Source: JAOUEA01 sp041287635 (GTDB lineage Bacteria > Actinomycetota > UBA4738 > HRBIN12). Taken from it: 64,000 bases of DNA. The position numbers and the translations under genes are program-made. How positions within the stretch are numbered: position 1 is the stretch's first letter; each line of letters starts with the position of its first letter. This document shows positions 57,345-64,000 of this stretch, one piece after another. The stretch spans positions 1 through 64,000 of the forward strand of contig JBGGNG010000149.1 in NCBI GenBank assembly GCA_041287635.1. Direction: 5' to 3'. Below the pieces are notes generated by a model. It searched no databases. It had not been told where the DNA came from and was given only the letters and a program-made list of their open reading frames with translations.

Positions 57345-57396
57345 GGGCGCATCGCTGCCGCCCCCCAGGCGGCGCCCGGCACGAGGAGAGGCTCCG

Positions 57397-58293
57397 ATGA
57401 CCGGAGAAGCGGGTAGGTTCGGCTCGGTCGTGACCGCCATGGTCACGCCGTTCCGCGACGACGACCACGCGGTCGACCTCGACGGCGCGCAGCAGCTCGC
57501 ATCGTGGCTCGTCGACAACGGCTCCGACGCGATCGTCGCCGCCGGCTCCACGGGCGAGTCGCCGACCCTCAGCGCCAAAGAGAAGGCGGAGTTGTTCCGC
57601 GCCGTGGGCGAGGCGATCCGCGGGCGCGCCAAGCTGATCTGCGGGACCGGCACGTACTCGACGGCCGAGACGCTCGAGCTCACGGAGGCAGCCGAGGACG
57701 CCGGCGCCGACGGGCTGCTCGTCGTCACGCCCTACTACAACAAGCCCCCGCAGCGCGGTCTGATCGCGCACTTCGAGCGCGTGGCCGACGCGACCGAGCT
57801 GCCGATCATCGCTTACAACATCCCGGGCCGCACGGCGATCCGGATCGAGCACGACACGCTCCTCACACTCGCCGAGCGCCCCAACATCGTGGCGGTCAAG
57901 GACTCGACCGGCGACTTCCAGGCGGTCTCACGACTGATCGCCGAGGCGCCGAGTGGCTTCGAGGTCTACTCGGGGGACGACTGGGCTGCCTTCGGGTACG
58001 CCTGTCTCGGCTCCGTCGGGGTGGTGAGCGTCGCGAGCCACCTCGTCGGCCCGCAGATCCATCAGATGCTCGAGCTGGTGGGCACGGGCGACGTGCCCGC
58101 AGCCCGCAAGATCCATGAGCAGCTCTCGCCGCTGTTCAACGCGCTGTTCATCACGTCGAACCCGATCCCGGTCAAGGCCGCCCTGAACATGCTCGGCCGC
58201 CCGGCCGGGGTGCCGCGGCTGCCGCTCGTCCCGGCAACGAGCGAGGAGCAGGCCAGGATCCGCGCAGCACTGGAGGACGCCGGTCTCCTCTAG
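57397..58293 (+). CDS. dapA: 4-hydroxy-tetrahydrodipicolinate synthase
   Basis: Condenses pyruvate with aspartate semialdehyde. The Schiff-base Lys is in NIVAVKDSTGD, the Tyr in PIIAYNIPGRT, and AAGSTGESPTLSAKEK is the substrate-binding loop. 298 residues, normal. A GAGGAGAGG site precedes the ATG. RNase J follows at once, the dapA-rnj order of Actinobacteria. Confidence 0.96.
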   Translation: MTGEAGRFGSVVTAMVTPFRDDDHAVDLDGAQQLASWLVDNGSDAIVAAGSTGESPTLSAKEKAELFRAVGEAIRGRAKLICGTGTYSTAETLELTEAAEDAGADGLLVVTPYYNKPPQRGLIAHFERVADATELPIIAYNIPGRTAIRIEHDTLLTLAERPNIVAVKDSTGDFQAVSRLIAEAPSGFEVYSGDDWAAFGYACLGSVGVVSVASHLVGPQIHQMLELVGTGDVPAARKIHEQLSPLFNALFITSNPIPVKAALNMLGRPAGVPRLPLVPATSEEQARIRAALEDAGLL

Positions 58294-58303
58294 CGAGAGC
58301 GAC

Positions 58304-58348
58304 TGTCGCGTCGTCTTCCTCGGAGGGGTCGGGGAGGTCGGTCGCAAC
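58304..58348 (+). other. In-frame RNase J N-terminal codons upstream of the first start codon
   Basis: These 15 codons continue the RNase J frame upstream and encode CRVVFLGGVGEVGRN, the conserved first strand of the family. Between the in-frame stop at 58184 and ATG 58349 there is no ATG, GTG, TTG or CTG codon in this frame. Confidence 0.75.
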
Positions 58349-59953
58349 ATGGCATGCGTCGAGCTCGACGGGCGCATCCTGATCATCGACGTCGGGCTCT
58401 CGTTCCCGTCGGGCGACATGCCGGGCATCGACCTGGTGCTCCCCGACTTCGACTACGTGCGGAAGCACGCCGGCCGTATCGAGGCGATCGTGCTCACGCA
58501 CGGGCACGAGGACCACATCGGTGCGTTGCCGTACCTGCTGCGCGAGATCGCCGACGTGCCCGTCTACGGCACACCCTTCACGCTCGAGCTGCTGAAGGGC
58601 AAGCTCGAGGAACACCAGGTGAGCGACCGGTGCGAGCTGCGGACCGCGGCCCCCGGCGAGGGCGCGAGCATCGGGCCGTTCGTGATGCGGTTCCTGCGCG
58701 TCACGCACTCGATCCCCGACGGGATGGCGGTCGTCATCGACACGCCGCACGGCGCGATCCTGCATACCGGCGACTTCAAGATCGACCAGACTCCCCTCGA
58801 CGGACGCCCCACCGACCTGCACGGACTCGCGGAGGAAGCGAGCGGCCGAGGCGTGCACCTGCTGCTCAGCGACTCCACGAACGCCGAGGAAGCCGGTTAC
58901 ACCGACAGCGAGCGCGCGGTCGGTCCCGTACTGCAACGCATCGTCGAGAACGCACCGAAGATCGTGGTGGCGGCGTGCTTCTCGAGCCACATCCACCGGG
59001 TGCAGCAGATCGTGAACGCCGCTCGGGCGAACGAGCGTGTCGTCGCGTTCCTCGGACGGTCGATGCTGAACTCGGTGGCCGCCGCACGCCGCCTCGGCTA
59101 CCTGCAGATCGACGACCGCGACGTGATCGACATCGCGGAGGTCGCCGCCCTCGATCCCGGACGCGTCGTCGTGATCTGCACCGGCAGCCAGGGCGAGCCG
59201 TTCTCGGCGCTCTCGCTCATGGCTCAGCGCCAGCACAAGTGGGTGAAGCTCGACGAGGGCGACACGGTCGTGCTGTCGTCGTCGCTGATCCCCGGCAACG
59301 AGCCGGCGATCCACCGCGTGGTCGACGCCGTCTACCGAACGGGCGCCGACGTCTACCACATGCCCGCGGACCCGGTGCACTCCAGCGGTCACGCCGCTGC
59401 CGAGGAGCTGCGTCTGATGCTTTCCCTCGTGCGCCCTCGCTGGTTCATCCCGATCCACGGGGAACGCCGCCACCTGCAGCATCACGCGCGCCTCGCGGAG
59501 GAGGTCGGCATCCCGCGCGACCACATCGTGATCTGCGAGGACGGCGATCTCGTCGAGGTGGGGGAGCGGGTCGAGATCGTCGAGCGCGTCCAGGCCGGCA
59601 TGACGTTCGTCGACGGCCTCGGCATCGGCGACGTCGGGGGCGAGGTGCTGCGCGACCGTCGCAAGTTGGCGGGCGACGGTGTGGTCGTCGTCGTGGTCAC
59701 GATCGATTCGCAGACGGGCGAGCTCATCGGGGGCCCCGACATCGTGAACCGTGGCTTCGTCTACGAGGAAGCGTCGCAGGACATCCTCGATGAGGCGCGC
59801 GAGCGCGTGGTCGCCGCGATCGGCGAGACCGCCGACGCGCAGGTCACTGACCCCTCGGCGCTCCAGCAGGACATCCGCCGCACCCTGGGCCGCTACTTCA
59901 ACGAGGTGACGCAGCGCAAGCCGGTGATCCTGCCGGTCGTGATGGAGGTGTGA
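58349..59953 (+). CDS. rnj: Ribonuclease J
   Basis: A metallo-beta-lactamase/beta-CASP RNase with 5'-3' exo- and endonuclease activity. The zinc motif VLTHGHEDHIGALP, the His in HTGDFKID and the beta-CASP region are intact, with LLLSDSTNAEE, VVVICTGSQGEPFSAL and the C-terminal H of WFIPIHGERRHL. The coordinates give the first legal start codon, 534 residues; the true N-terminus probably lies ~15-20 residues upstream (58304 region), since the family strand LGGVGEVGRN is encoded there without a start codon. Either an unusual start or a base error is likely. Confidence 0.9.
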   Translation: MACVELDGRILIIDVGLSFPSGDMPGIDLVLPDFDYVRKHAGRIEAIVLTHGHEDHIGALPYLLREIADVPVYGTPFTLELLKGKLEEHQVSDRCELRTAAPGEGASIGPFVMRFLRVTHSIPDGMAVVIDTPHGAILHTGDFKIDQTPLDGRPTDLHGLAEEASGRGVHLLLSDSTNAEEAGYTDSERAVGPVLQRIVENAPKIVVAACFSSHIHRVQQIVNAARANERVVAFLGRSMLNSVAAARRLGYLQIDDRDVIDIAEVAALDPGRVVVICTGSQGEPFSALSLMAQRQHKWVKLDEGDTVVLSSSLIPGNEPAIHRVVDAVYRTGADVYHMPADPVHSSGHAAAEELRLMLSLVRPRWFIPIHGERRHLQHHARLAEEVGIPRDHIVICEDGDLVEVGERVEIVERVQAGMTFVDGLGIGDVGGEVLRDRRKLAGDGVVVVVVTIDSQTGELIGGPDIVNRGFVYEEASQDILDEARERVVAAIGETADAQVTDPSALQQDIRRTLGRYFNEVTQRKPVILPVVMEV

Positions 59954-59955
59954 GC

Positions 59956-60006
59956 GGGCCTTGGTTGTTGCTTGAAGATGTCCGGGAACCCGTCAAACTA
60001 AGGCCC
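59956..60006 (+). promoter_or_regulatory. Inverted repeat around the ftsK promoter region
   Basis: GGGCCTT (59956-59962) and AAGGCCC (60000-60006) bracket a less GC-rich 37-bp stretch and end 2 nt before the ftsK ATG. TTGAAG (59972) and CAAACT (59994) with 16-bp spacing are weak promoter matches. The repeat could be a short stem in the mRNA or an operator. Confidence 0.35.
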
Positions 60007-60008
60007 TT

Positions 60009-62426
60009 ATGGCGACGAAGACTTCCCCGTCGCGGCGTTCGTCGTCGCGTGCATCCAGCCGTCCAGCAGGCAAGAAGGCGTCTTCGAAGCGCCCGGCCGC
60101 GAAGAAGCCGGCGCCGAAGAAGAAGCCCCAGCGCGCGCCCGCGACCCAGATCCTTTCGCCGTTCGCGCGCGACACCCTGGGCATCGGGCTCATGGTGCTC
60201 GCCGGCCTCGCGGTGTTGTCCATGTGGTTCGACGCCGCCGGCCCGATGGGCGACGCGTTCTCACGTCTGTTGCACACCGGGTTCGGGCTCGCCGCCGTGC
60301 TGTTCCCGCTCGTCGGGTTGGGCTGGGGCATCGCGCTGCTCCGGGACCGCTCGCCCGAGGAGCGCATGCGCATGTTCATCGGGTTCGTGATCATGGGACT
60401 CGGGGTGCTGGGGCTCGTTTCGATCCTGCGGGGCAACCCGGGGGTGTTCGCTCCCGCCGTCGACACGAAGGTTCGCGGCGCCGGCGTGACGCAGGGCTTC
60501 TCCGACGCCGGCGGGTTCTTCGGCACGCTCGGCGCATATCCGCTCTCGAAGGTCGTTTCGCCGGCCGGCGCCTTCCTCGTGGACCTGGGTCTCGCCGTGA
60601 TCGGCACGCTGATCATGACGGGCACGTCGTTCGCCGAGCTCGGCCGGAAGTTCGCCGCGACCCGTGCGTCGCTCGCCGAGAAGCGTGCGACCAAGGCGGT
60701 CGACGAGCAGGCGAAGGCGGAGGCAGCCATCGAGAAGCAACGTCTGAAGGACGAGCGTGCCGTCGAGAAGGCCGCGAAGCAGGCCGAGAAGGGCACCAAG
60801 GCCAAGCTCACCGAACGGCTCGGTCTCACCGAGCCGGTCGTGGTGCTGCCGGACTCCGAGGCGCTCGGGGCGCTGGACCTCCCTCCCGAGGCTTCCGAGG
60901 CCGAGGACGCACCGGTTCCTTCGAAGCCGCGCGGGCGGACGATCGCGACGGCCGACGGGCCCTACCAGCTTCCTTCGCTCGACCTACTGCGCACGGCGCC
61001 GCCGTCCACGAACGACGGTGTGCACGAGAAGGACATCATGGAGGCGCTCGGGCACACGCTCTCCACGTTCGGCGTCGATGCGAAGGTGACCGCGGCCCAC
61101 CGTGGCCCTACAGTGACGATGTACGAGGTCGCGGTCGCCTCGGGCACGAAGGTCAACAAGGTGCTGAACCTCTCGAGCGATATCGCCTACGCGCTCGCCA
61201 CACCGGATGTCCGCATCATCGCCCCGATCCCGGGCAAGTCGGCGATCGGTATCGAGGTGCCGAACCGCCACCGCGACTTCGTGATGCTCGGCGACATCCT
61301 GCGTTCGAAGGCCGCGAAGCAGGCGACCCATCCGCTCACGGTCGCCCTCGGCAAGGACATCCACGGCGAGGCGCAGATGGTGAACCTGGCGACGATGCCG
61401 CACGTGTTGATCGCGGGGGCGACCGGTGCCGGCAAGTCGAGCCTGGTGAACAGCTTCATCACGTCGATCCTGATGCGCACGAGCCCGGACGACGTCCGGC
61501 TCGTCTTGGTCGACCCCAAACGGGTGGAGCTCAGTCACTTCGCCGACGTGCCGCACCTGCTGAGTCCGGTGATCGTGCACCCGAAGCGGGCCACCGAGGC
61601 CCTCGAGTGGATCGTGCGCGAGATGGAGATGCGCTACGAGATGCTCGCGACAGTCGGCGTGCGCGACATCGACGGGTACGAGGAAGGCCTGCGCGAGGGC
61701 ACGCTGCGGCTGCCGGTCGGGCGCGAGCACGAGTACCAGCACATGAGTTACATCGTGGTCGTGATCGACGAACTCGCCGACCTGATGATGGTGGCGCCCC
61801 GCGCGGTCGAGGACGCGATCTGCCGCATCGCCCAGATGGCCCGCGCGGTGGGCATCCATCTCGTCGTGGCGACCCAGCGCCCGAGCGTGGACGTCGTCAC
61901 CGGGTTGATCAAGGCGAACATCCCGAGCCGGATCGCCCTGATGACGTCGAGCCAGGCAGACTCACGCGTGGTGCTCGACCAGAACGGCGCCGAGAAGCTC
62001 GTCGGTCACGGCGACATGCTCTTCGCTCCCGCCAACGCGTCGAAGCCAACGAGGCTGCAGGGCGCCTGGGTGACCGAGGCGGAGATCCACAGCATCTCGG
62101 AATTCATCCGGACCCAGCGCGAGGTCGTCTACGAGCAGCACATCGAGGGGCTCGGCATCCCGCCGACCGAGGCCGAGCTCTCCGCGGGCTCGAGCGGCGC
62201 GGGCGACAGCGACGACGATCTGGTCAACCAGGCCGCCGAGCTGATCGTCCGCTCCCAGCTCGGCTCGACCAGCATGCTCCAGCGCAAGCTGAAGGTGGGC
62301 TTCGCGCGAGCCGGGCGCATCATGGACCTGCTCGAGGAGCAGGGCGTGGTCGGCCCGAGCCAGGGCTCGAAGGCCAGAGACGTGCTCGTGACCTGGGAAG
62401 AGTGGGAGGAGCGGCGCAGCGCCTGA
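60009..62426 (+). CDS. ftsK: DNA translocase FtsK/SpoIIIE
   Basis: An 805-residue membrane motor that pumps chromosome ends through the division septum and activates XerCD at dif. A Lys/Ala/Pro-rich N-terminus precedes about four helices (residues ~55-205), a linker with a Lys/Ala/Glu coiled-coil stretch, the motor with Walker A GATGAGKSSLV (near residue 470), VVVIDELADLMM as Walker B, VATQRPSVDVVTG, and a C-terminal gamma winged helix (STSMLQRKLKVGFARAGRIM). All parts are complete. No Shine-Dalgarno site is seen. Confidence 0.97.
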   Translation: MATKTSPSRRSSSRASSRPAGKKASSKRPAAKKPAPKKKPQRAPATQILSPFARDTLGIGLMVLAGLAVLSMWFDAAGPMGDAFSRLLHTGFGLAAVLFPLVGLGWGIALLRDRSPEERMRMFIGFVIMGLGVLGLVSILRGNPGVFAPAVDTKVRGAGVTQGFSDAGGFFGTLGAYPLSKVVSPAGAFLVDLGLAVIGTLIMTGTSFAELGRKFAATRASLAEKRATKAVDEQAKAEAAIEKQRLKDERAVEKAAKQAEKGTKAKLTERLGLTEPVVVLPDSEALGALDLPPEASEAEDAPVPSKPRGRTIATADGPYQLPSLDLLRTAPPSTNDGVHEKDIMEALGHTLSTFGVDAKVTAAHRGPTVTMYEVAVASGTKVNKVLNLSSDIAYALATPDVRIIAPIPGKSAIGIEVPNRHRDFVMLGDILRSKAAKQATHPLTVALGKDIHGEAQMVNLATMPHVLIAGATGAGKSSLVNSFITSILMRTSPDDVRLVLVDPKRVELSHFADVPHLLSPVIVHPKRATEALEWIVREMEMRYEMLATVGVRDIDGYEEGLREGTLRLPVGREHEYQHMSYIVVVIDELADLMMVAPRAVEDAICRIAQMARAVGIHLVVATQRPSVDVVTGLIKANIPSRIALMTSSQADSRVVLDQNGAEKLVGHGDMLFAPANASKPTRLQGAWVTEAEIHSISEFIRTQREVVYEQHIEGLGIPPTEAELSAGSSGAGDSDDDLVNQAAELIVRSQLGSTSMLQRKLKVGFARAGRIMDLLEEQGVVGPSQGSKARDVLVTWEEWEERRSA

Positions 62427-62433
62427 AGGCCGC

Positions 62434-62823
62434 TCAGAGGGCGCCGACGCGCCGGGCCACCTGGAAGAGGGTGTCGGCGTGCTGCTGCGGGTCGATCATG
62501 AATCTGCCGGCCATGCCCACCTGGCCCTGCCAGTAAGCGTAGATGCGCTCGGCGTTCCACCCTCGTTCGGCACCGCTGCGGAAGCTCCGGACGAGCTCGC
62601 TGCCGCTCCAGATCGCCGGGGGAGCGACGATGAAGCCACCCCGGGCCCCATCGATCGAGACCCAGTAGGCCCCGACCAGCCCCCATCGGCCATCGTCGAG
62701 CTGGCCCGAGACCAACAGGAACTTCACCGGGCCCTCCGAGAGCGTGTCGGGCGCGGTCACGGGTTCGCGGATCGCCGAGAGCGGCGAGGACTTCCAGGTC
62801 GTGTCGTTCATGTCAGGCTCCAT
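62434..62823 (-). CDS. Small protein of unknown function
   Basis: A 129-residue soluble protein (ATG 62823; ATG 62811 is an alternative). Trp- and Gly-rich stretches such as DDGRWGLVGAYWVSIDGARGGF and a helical end AERIYAYWQGQ can be seen; no family is recognised and there is no signal peptide. GGAGGGGGAGGG about 13 nt upstream may be the ribosome site and TAGTGT further upstream the -10. It converges on ftsK, 7 bp away. Confidence 0.65.
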   Translation of the reverse strand: MEPDMNDTTWKSSPLSAIREPVTAPDTLSEGPVKFLLVSGQLDDGRWGLVGAYWVSIDGARGGFIVAPPAIWSGSELVRSFRSGAERGWNAERIYAYWQGQVGMAGRFMIDPQQHADTLFQVARRVGAL

Positions 62824-62947
62824 CAGCACGGGTTCCCTCCCCCTCCGAGCGCACACTAATCCCCCGAACGGGGCCGATGCGCCCGGCGAAAGTCGGTGTT
62901 TTCCGGCGCGGGGGCCGTCGGAAGTCGGTAGTTCTGCGTCTCCTGGC

Positions 62948-63478
62948 CTAGGCGGGGTCGCGTACAGCAGGCGTGCCGTCGGCGAGCTTCACCCACTGTT
63001 CGTGATCACGCCAGGCTCCCCGGATGAACAGGTACCTAGGCGAGAAGCCCTCTCGATGGAACCCCGCTCCCCGCACCAGCGCGATCGAGGCCTCATTGCC
63101 CGGCTGCACGTTCGCCTGCACGCGATGCAGACCGAGATCCTCGAACGCGTACCGCAGTAGCAGCGGCATCGCCGCGCGCATGTATCCCTGCCCGGCGAAC
63201 GGCTCGAACGCGTAGTAGCCGAGGAACGCATTCCGGAACGGACCCATCACGATCTGCGACAGGTTCATCACCCCCGCGATCGAACCGTTCTCGGCGTCGC
63301 AGACCAGGAGCGAGCGGTCGGTCTCGGTACGGTTGCGTGTCAGCAGGCGCTCGAACCAGGGCGCTGGATCGCCCGGCTCCAGCCAGGGGTCGTGCAGCTC
63401 GCCCGACCCCAGGAGGCGCTCGATGAACTCCGTCCGGTCGCCCTCGACCGGCGGGCGCAGCACGACCCGGGGGGTCAT
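62948..63478 (-). CDS. RimJ/RimL-type GNAT acetyltransferase
   Basis: A 176-residue N-acetyltransferase using acetyl-CoA. The RimJ-like beginning VVLRPPVEGDRTEFIERL, the AcCoA loop region YYAFEPFAGQGYMRAAMPLLLRYAF and the end GLHRVQANVQPGNEASIALVRGAGF are typical. Targets (ribosomal protein N-termini or small molecules) are unknown. ATG 63478 overlaps the ppa stop by 4 bp, so it is co-translated with ppa; the long upstream open frame is in ppa. Confidence 0.9.
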   Translation of the reverse strand: MTPRVVLRPPVEGDRTEFIERLLGSGELHDPWLEPGDPAPWFERLLTRNRTETDRSLLVCDAENGSIAGVMNLSQIVMGPFRNAFLGYYAFEPFAGQGYMRAAMPLLLRYAFEDLGLHRVQANVQPGNEASIALVRGAGFHREGFSPRYLFIRGAWRDHEQWVKLADGTPAVRDPA

Positions 63479-63963
63479 GCGTCGTGCGCGCGCGCCTTCG
63501 CCTCGGCGATCACACGCTCGGCCGATGCCCGGTCCTCGAACCCCTCGGTGCTCACCTTGTGCCCTTCGAGGTCCTTGTAGACCTGGAAGAAGTGCTCGAT
63601 CTCGTTCAGCAGCGTCATCGGCAGGCCGGCGAGATCGCCGACGTGTGACCAGATCGGGTCGCGCAGCGGCACACACAGGATCTTCTCGTCCTCGCCCTTC
63701 TCGTCGGTCATCCGGAACAACCCGATCGGACGCACGTTGATGCGACATCCCGGGAACGTCGGCTCGCCCACGAACACGAGGGCATCGAGCGGATCGCCGT
63801 CACCGCCGAGGGTGCCGTCGATGAACCCGTAGTCGGCCGGATACTGCATCGAGGTGAAGAGCATGCGGTCGAGCACGATCTCGCCCGTCACGTGGTCCAT
63901 CTCGTACTTGTTGCGGGAGCCCTTCGGGATCTCCACGAACACGGTGAGCGAGTCCTCGACCAT
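63475..63963 (-). CDS. ppa: Inorganic pyrophosphatase
   Basis: A 162-residue family I enzyme that hydrolyses pyrophosphate to drive biosynthesis. The signature DGDPLDALV is intact, as are the active-site parts VEIPKGSRNKYEMD and YPADYGFIDGTLGGDGDP. Length fits hexameric bacterial enzymes. TACACT ends 7 nt before ATG 63963, which predicts a leaderless message. It overlaps the GNAT gene downstream. Confidence 0.97.
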   Translation of the reverse strand: MVEDSLTVFVEIPKGSRNKYEMDHVTGEIVLDRMLFTSMQYPADYGFIDGTLGGDGDPLDALVFVGEPTFPGCRINVRPIGLFRMTDEKGEDEKILCVPLRDPIWSHVGDLAGLPMTLLNEIEHFFQVYKDLEGHKVSTEGFEDRASAERVIAEAKARAHDA

Positions 63964-63970
63964 GCGGGGG

Positions 63971-63976
63971 AGTGTA
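63971..63976 (-). promoter_or_regulatory. -10 element of ppa (leaderless)
   Basis: Minus-strand TACACT ends 7 nt before ATG 63963. Confidence 0.55.
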
Positions 63977-63983
63977 CCGGCGC

Positions 63984-63989
63984 TATCAT
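63984..63989 (+). promoter_or_regulatory. Likely -10 element of a gene beyond the right edge
   Basis: TATCAT is followed by 11 bases to the end of the window. By the pattern seen elsewhere a plus-strand start codon should lie just past position 64000, divergent from ppa. Confidence 0.4.
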
Positions 63990-64000
63990 CCCGGGGTTCA

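Noticed and set aside
57345..57396. Cobalamin riboswitch before the adenosyltransferase gene
   Set aside because: The -10 hexamer lies 8 nt from the start, leaving no room for a leader.
58285..58300. Programmed +1 frameshift making a DapA-RNase J fusion
   Set aside because: CTC-TAG-C resembles the prfB site only superficially; the slipped tRNA would pair poorly with TCT and no internal SD is placed correctly. Kept only as one option for the missing start codon.
60224..62536. A 770-codon plus-strand frame inside ftsK
   Set aside because: Out-of-frame shadow of ftsK, Arg/Gly-rich.

Overview
The window is one contiguous, strongly GC-rich bacterial chromosome segment from the phylum Actinomycetota. 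The evidence is gene content (a DUF2469 gene beside rnhB, a TIGR03086-type protein, a WhiG/FliA-class sigma factor next to xerC) and a gene order that reads like the Streptomyces/Mycobacterium core with the intervening genes removed: rpsP-khpA-rimM-trmD-rplS-lepB-rnhB-DUF2469-yraN, comM-dprA-xerC-sigma, rpsB-tsf-pyrH-frr-cdsA-dxr-rseP, ispG, proS-rimP-nusA-ylxR-infB-DUF503-rbfA-nrnA-truB, ribF, rpsO-pnp-pepR-dapB, dapA-rnj-ftsK. I cannot assign a class; an uncultured or deep-branching lineage is plausible. No tRNA, rRNA, CRISPR array, transposase, integron or phage gene was recognised. XerC is the chromosomal dimer-resolution type.

Layout. 1-4.3 kb: ribosome maturation and translation genes. 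4.3-6.3 kb: a spacer with 12-bp repeats and a small ORF, then a PLP decarboxylase on the minus strand. 6.3-11.6 kb: DNA uptake and recombination genes (comM, dprA, xerC), the sigma factor and a secreted M23 protein. 11.6-14.1 kb: a secreted beta-propeller protein and a membrane protein. 14.3-25.2 kb: rpsB to ispG, with a two-component system and yjbQ inserted before ispG. 25.2-31 kb: an accessory stretch with two secreted proteins of unknown function and a minus-strand trpE-trpG operon behind a trp attenuator. 31-39.7 kb: proS to truB, tightly overlapped. 39.7-46.5 kb: an envelope-lipid island wedged between truB and ribF. It holds two paralogous fusions of a degenerate PAP2 domain with a kinase, a flippase-like LPTM protein, an intact PAP2 phosphatase, a lipoprotein and an orphan betaine-type binding protein. 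46.6-54.6 kb: ribF to dapB. 54.6-57.4 kb: accessory genes including a frameshifted LysE exporter. 57.4-64 kb: dapA, rnj, ftsK, a GNAT acetyltransferase and ppa.

Expression logic. Within operons most genes overlap by 4 bp (ATGA or GTGA), which implies translational coupling. About twenty transcription-unit heads have a TANNNT -10 hexamer ending only 6-9 nt before the start codon and no Shine-Dalgarno sequence, so leaderless mRNA looks to be the default for first genes here. Genes with real leaders (rpsB, rimP, pnp, trpE and the secreted-protein gene at 29224) carry AGGAGG-like or G-rich sites. Two leaderless promoters, comM and the M23 gene, carry CRP/FNR-like palindromes at exactly the same distance from the -10. 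The trp operon is preceded by a leaderless 22-codon leader peptide with Trp codons and alternative hairpins.
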